DNA of 7,005 nt from CAYRGQ01 sp964444885 (lineage in GTDB: Bacteria > Bacteroidota > Bacteroidia > Sphingobacteriales > Sphingobacteriaceae): NCBI GenBank assembly GCA_964444885.1, contig CAYUIZ010000136.1:1-7005 (forward strand), in the 5' to 3' direction. The first letter of the stretch is position 1, and each line of letters starts with the position of its first letter. Shown here in pieces: positions 5,493 through 7,005 of this stretch. The notes under the pieces were generated by a model, which saw nothing but the letters and a program-made list of their open reading frames with translations, was not told where the DNA came from and ran no database searches. The position numbers and the translations under genes were made by a program.

Positions 5493-6947
5493 ATGCAAGA
5501 AAAATCTGACATAGGTGTCATCGGAATCGCCGTGATGGGCGAGAACCTGATCCTGAATATGGAGAGCAAGGGTTTTCACGTTACGGCTTACAACCGCACC
5601 GTAGACAAAGTAGAACGGTTTGTCAATGGCCGCGCCAAAGGCAAGAATATTTATGGGGCGATGTCCATCGAGGATTTCATTAAATCCCTGAAGCGTCCCC
5701 GCAAAATCATGTTGATGGTTAAGGCGGGCAAGCCTGTTGACGACTTCATCGAAACACTGATCCCCCACCTGGAGCCGGGTGACATCATCATCGACGGAGG
5801 CAACTCTCATTTTCCGGATACGGAACGCCGTACGGCGTATGTAGAAGGCAAAGGGTTGCTTTACGTAGGCACGGGCGTGTCTGGCGGTGAAGAGGGCGCA
5901 CTGTTAGGCCCTTCTATTATGCCGGGCGGATCGAAGGCAGCATGGCCTGCGGTGAAGCCGATTTTTCAGTCTATCGCGGCAAAGGTTGCCGACGGTACGC
6001 CATGCTGCGACTGGGTAGGCGACGGCGGTGCCGGACACTTTGTCAAGATGGTGCACAACGGCATCGAGTATGGCGATATGCAGCTGATCAACGAAACCTA
6101 CCATATCATGAAGGACGTGCTGGGCATGACGCCCGATGAGATGCACGAAGTGTTTAAGGAGTGGAATGAGGGGGAACTGGACAGCTACTTGGTCGAAATC
6201 ACCCGGGATATTCTTGCATTCAAAGATGAAGACGGACAACCGTTGGTCGATAAGATTCTGGACACCGCCGGGCAAAAGGGGACAGGCAAATGGACCGGGA
6301 CGGTGGCACTGGAGCTTGGCGTCCCGCTGACGCTTATTGCGGAGTCGGTATTCGCCCGTTGTTTGTCTGCGTTGAAAGATGAGCGTGTGGCTGCATCCAA
6401 AGTGCTGTCCGGACCGACACCTGCTTTTGAGGGTGACCGCAAAGCCTTTATCAACGACCTGCGCGATGCACTGTACGCCTCCAAGGTAATCTCGTATGCG
6501 CAAGGCTACCAAATGATGGCCTCGGCCGCGAAGGAATACGGTTGGTCGTTAAACTACGGAAGCATCGCGTTGATGTGGCGCGAGGGATGTATTATCCGTT
6601 CGGCATTCCTGGGTGAGATCAAGAAAGCCTTTGATAAGAATCCCGATTTGCAAAACCTGATTCTCGACGATTTCTTCAGCGAGAAGATACAAGCTGCACA
6701 GCGCGGATGGCGCAGGGTGGTAGCGGCGGCCGTTACGAACGGTATTCCGGCTCCGTGCTTGTCTGCCGGACTGACTTACTACGACGGCTACCGTTGCGAG
6801 CGCTTGCCGGCCAACCTGTTGCAGGCGCAGCGCGATTATTTCGGAGCGCATACCTACGAACGACTGGATAAGCCCCGGGGCGAGTTCTTCCACACGAATT
6901 GGACAGGACGCGGCGGGGAAACCTCGTCGACCACCTACGACGTGTAG
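5493..6947 (+). CDS. gnd: 6-phosphogluconate dehydrogenase, decarboxylating
   Basis: The 484-residue enzyme oxidises and decarboxylates 6-phosphogluconate to ribulose 5-phosphate with reduction of NADP, in the oxidative pentose phosphate pathway in the cytoplasm. The Rossmann motif GVIGIAVMGEN (8-18) is followed by NRT (34-36), which in the family contacts the NADP 2'-phosphate. SGGEEGA (130-136), IMPGG (142-146) and HFVKMVHNGIEYGDM (182-196) hold the substrate site, with K185 as catalytic base and E192 as acid. QRDYFGAHTYE near the end supplies R447 and H453, and the tail ends with the usual TSSTTYDV. The length is that of the long, dimeric family form. The frame also opens at ATG 5445, but that lies upstream of the -7 element, so ATG 5493 is chosen. 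It is transcribed from its own promoter and closed by a terminator, so it is likely a single-gene unit. Confidence 0.97.
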   Translation: MQEKSDIGVIGIAVMGENLILNMESKGFHVTAYNRTVDKVERFVNGRAKGKNIYGAMSIEDFIKSLKRPRKIMLMVKAGKPVDDFIETLIPHLEPGDIIIDGGNSHFPDTERRTAYVEGKGLLYVGTGVSGGEEGALLGPSIMPGGSKAAWPAVKPIFQSIAAKVADGTPCCDWVGDGGAGHFVKMVHNGIEYGDMQLINETYHIMKDVLGMTPDEMHEVFKEWNEGELDSYLVEITRDILAFKDEDGQPLVDKILDTAGQKGTGKWTGTVALELGVPLTLIAESVFARCLSALKDERVAASKVLSGPTPAFEGDRKAFINDLRDALYASKVISYAQGYQMMASAAKEYGWSLNYGSIALMWREGCIIRSAFLGEIKKAFDKNPDLQNLILDDFFSEKIQAAQRGWRRVVAAAVTNGIPAPCLSAGLTYYDGYRCERLPANLLQAQRDYFGAHTYERLDKPRGEFFHTNWTGRGGETSSTTYDV

Positions 6948-6968
6948 GTCCCAGCAATATACGCAAAC

Positions 6969-6997
6969 AAAAAAGCGGCTGAAAAGCCGCTTTTTTT
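6969..6997 (+). terminator. intrinsic terminator after gnd
   Basis: AGCGGCT (6974-6980), a GAAA tetraloop (6981-6984) and AGCCGCT (6985-6991) form a stable hairpin. It is flanked by six A before and seven T after (6991-6997), so the stem can extend by A-T pairs and it can act in both directions. It starts 21 bp after the gnd stop. Confidence 0.93.
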
Positions 6998-7005
6998 ATC
7001 TCGTT

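Noticed and set aside
5158..5514. 118-codon plus-strand frame through the M28/gnd spacer
   Set aside because: It runs antisense into the M28 signal peptide, crosses both promoters and the gnd start, and has no recognisable features.
5904..6512. 202-codon minus-strand frame within gnd
   Set aside because: It is antisense to the highly conserved gnd coding sequence.
1..7005. CRISPR array or phage gene cluster
   Set aside because: No regularly spaced direct repeats and no phage genes are visible.

Overview
The window looks like a chromosomal stretch from a member of the Bacteroidota, probably of the Sphingobacteriia/Cytophagia type. It encodes GldC, a protein confined to that phylum. It carries three copies of the Bacteroidota -7 promoter element TAnnTTTG, placed just upstream of genes. 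Start codons are preceded by A-rich leaders rather than Shine-Dalgarno sequences. By eye the base composition is balanced to slightly GC-rich and similar across all genes, so no coding gene looks recently acquired. | Layout: Bases 1-125 hold a strongly structured sequence that resembles the right end (omega-RNA region) of an IS200/IS605-type TnpB element whose body lies left of the window; this is inference. A Trp-rich 43-codon ORF (97-228) of uncertain status runs out of it. Bases 292-2722 are a rightward block: a DEAD-box RNA helicase, a small three-helix membrane protein overlapping it by 4 bp, gldC, and an EVE-domain protein. Bases 2737-5182 are a leftward block, convergent with the first and 14 bp away: an exported M28 zinc metallopeptidase is first, then an extended SDR of the RmlD type, then a hotdog acyl-CoA thioesterase, with gaps of only 12 and 22 bp. 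A 310-bp divergent spacer (5183-5492) carries a promoter for each side plus several inverted repeats. Bases 5493-6947 encode 6-phosphogluconate dehydrogenase (gnd), closed by a strong intrinsic terminator at 6969-6997. | How the genes work together: most are housekeeping genes. The helicase acts in RNA metabolism, Gnd in the oxidative pentose phosphate pathway, the thioesterase in acyl-CoA turnover and the M28 enzyme in peptide breakdown outside the cytoplasm. The two operon-like blocks do not form an obvious common pathway. The points most worth a second look are the structured element end at the left edge, the apparently leaderless helicase promoter, the mutually exclusive hairpins in the leader of the M28 operon, the structured M28/gnd spacer, and gldC sitting apart from its usual partner gldB.
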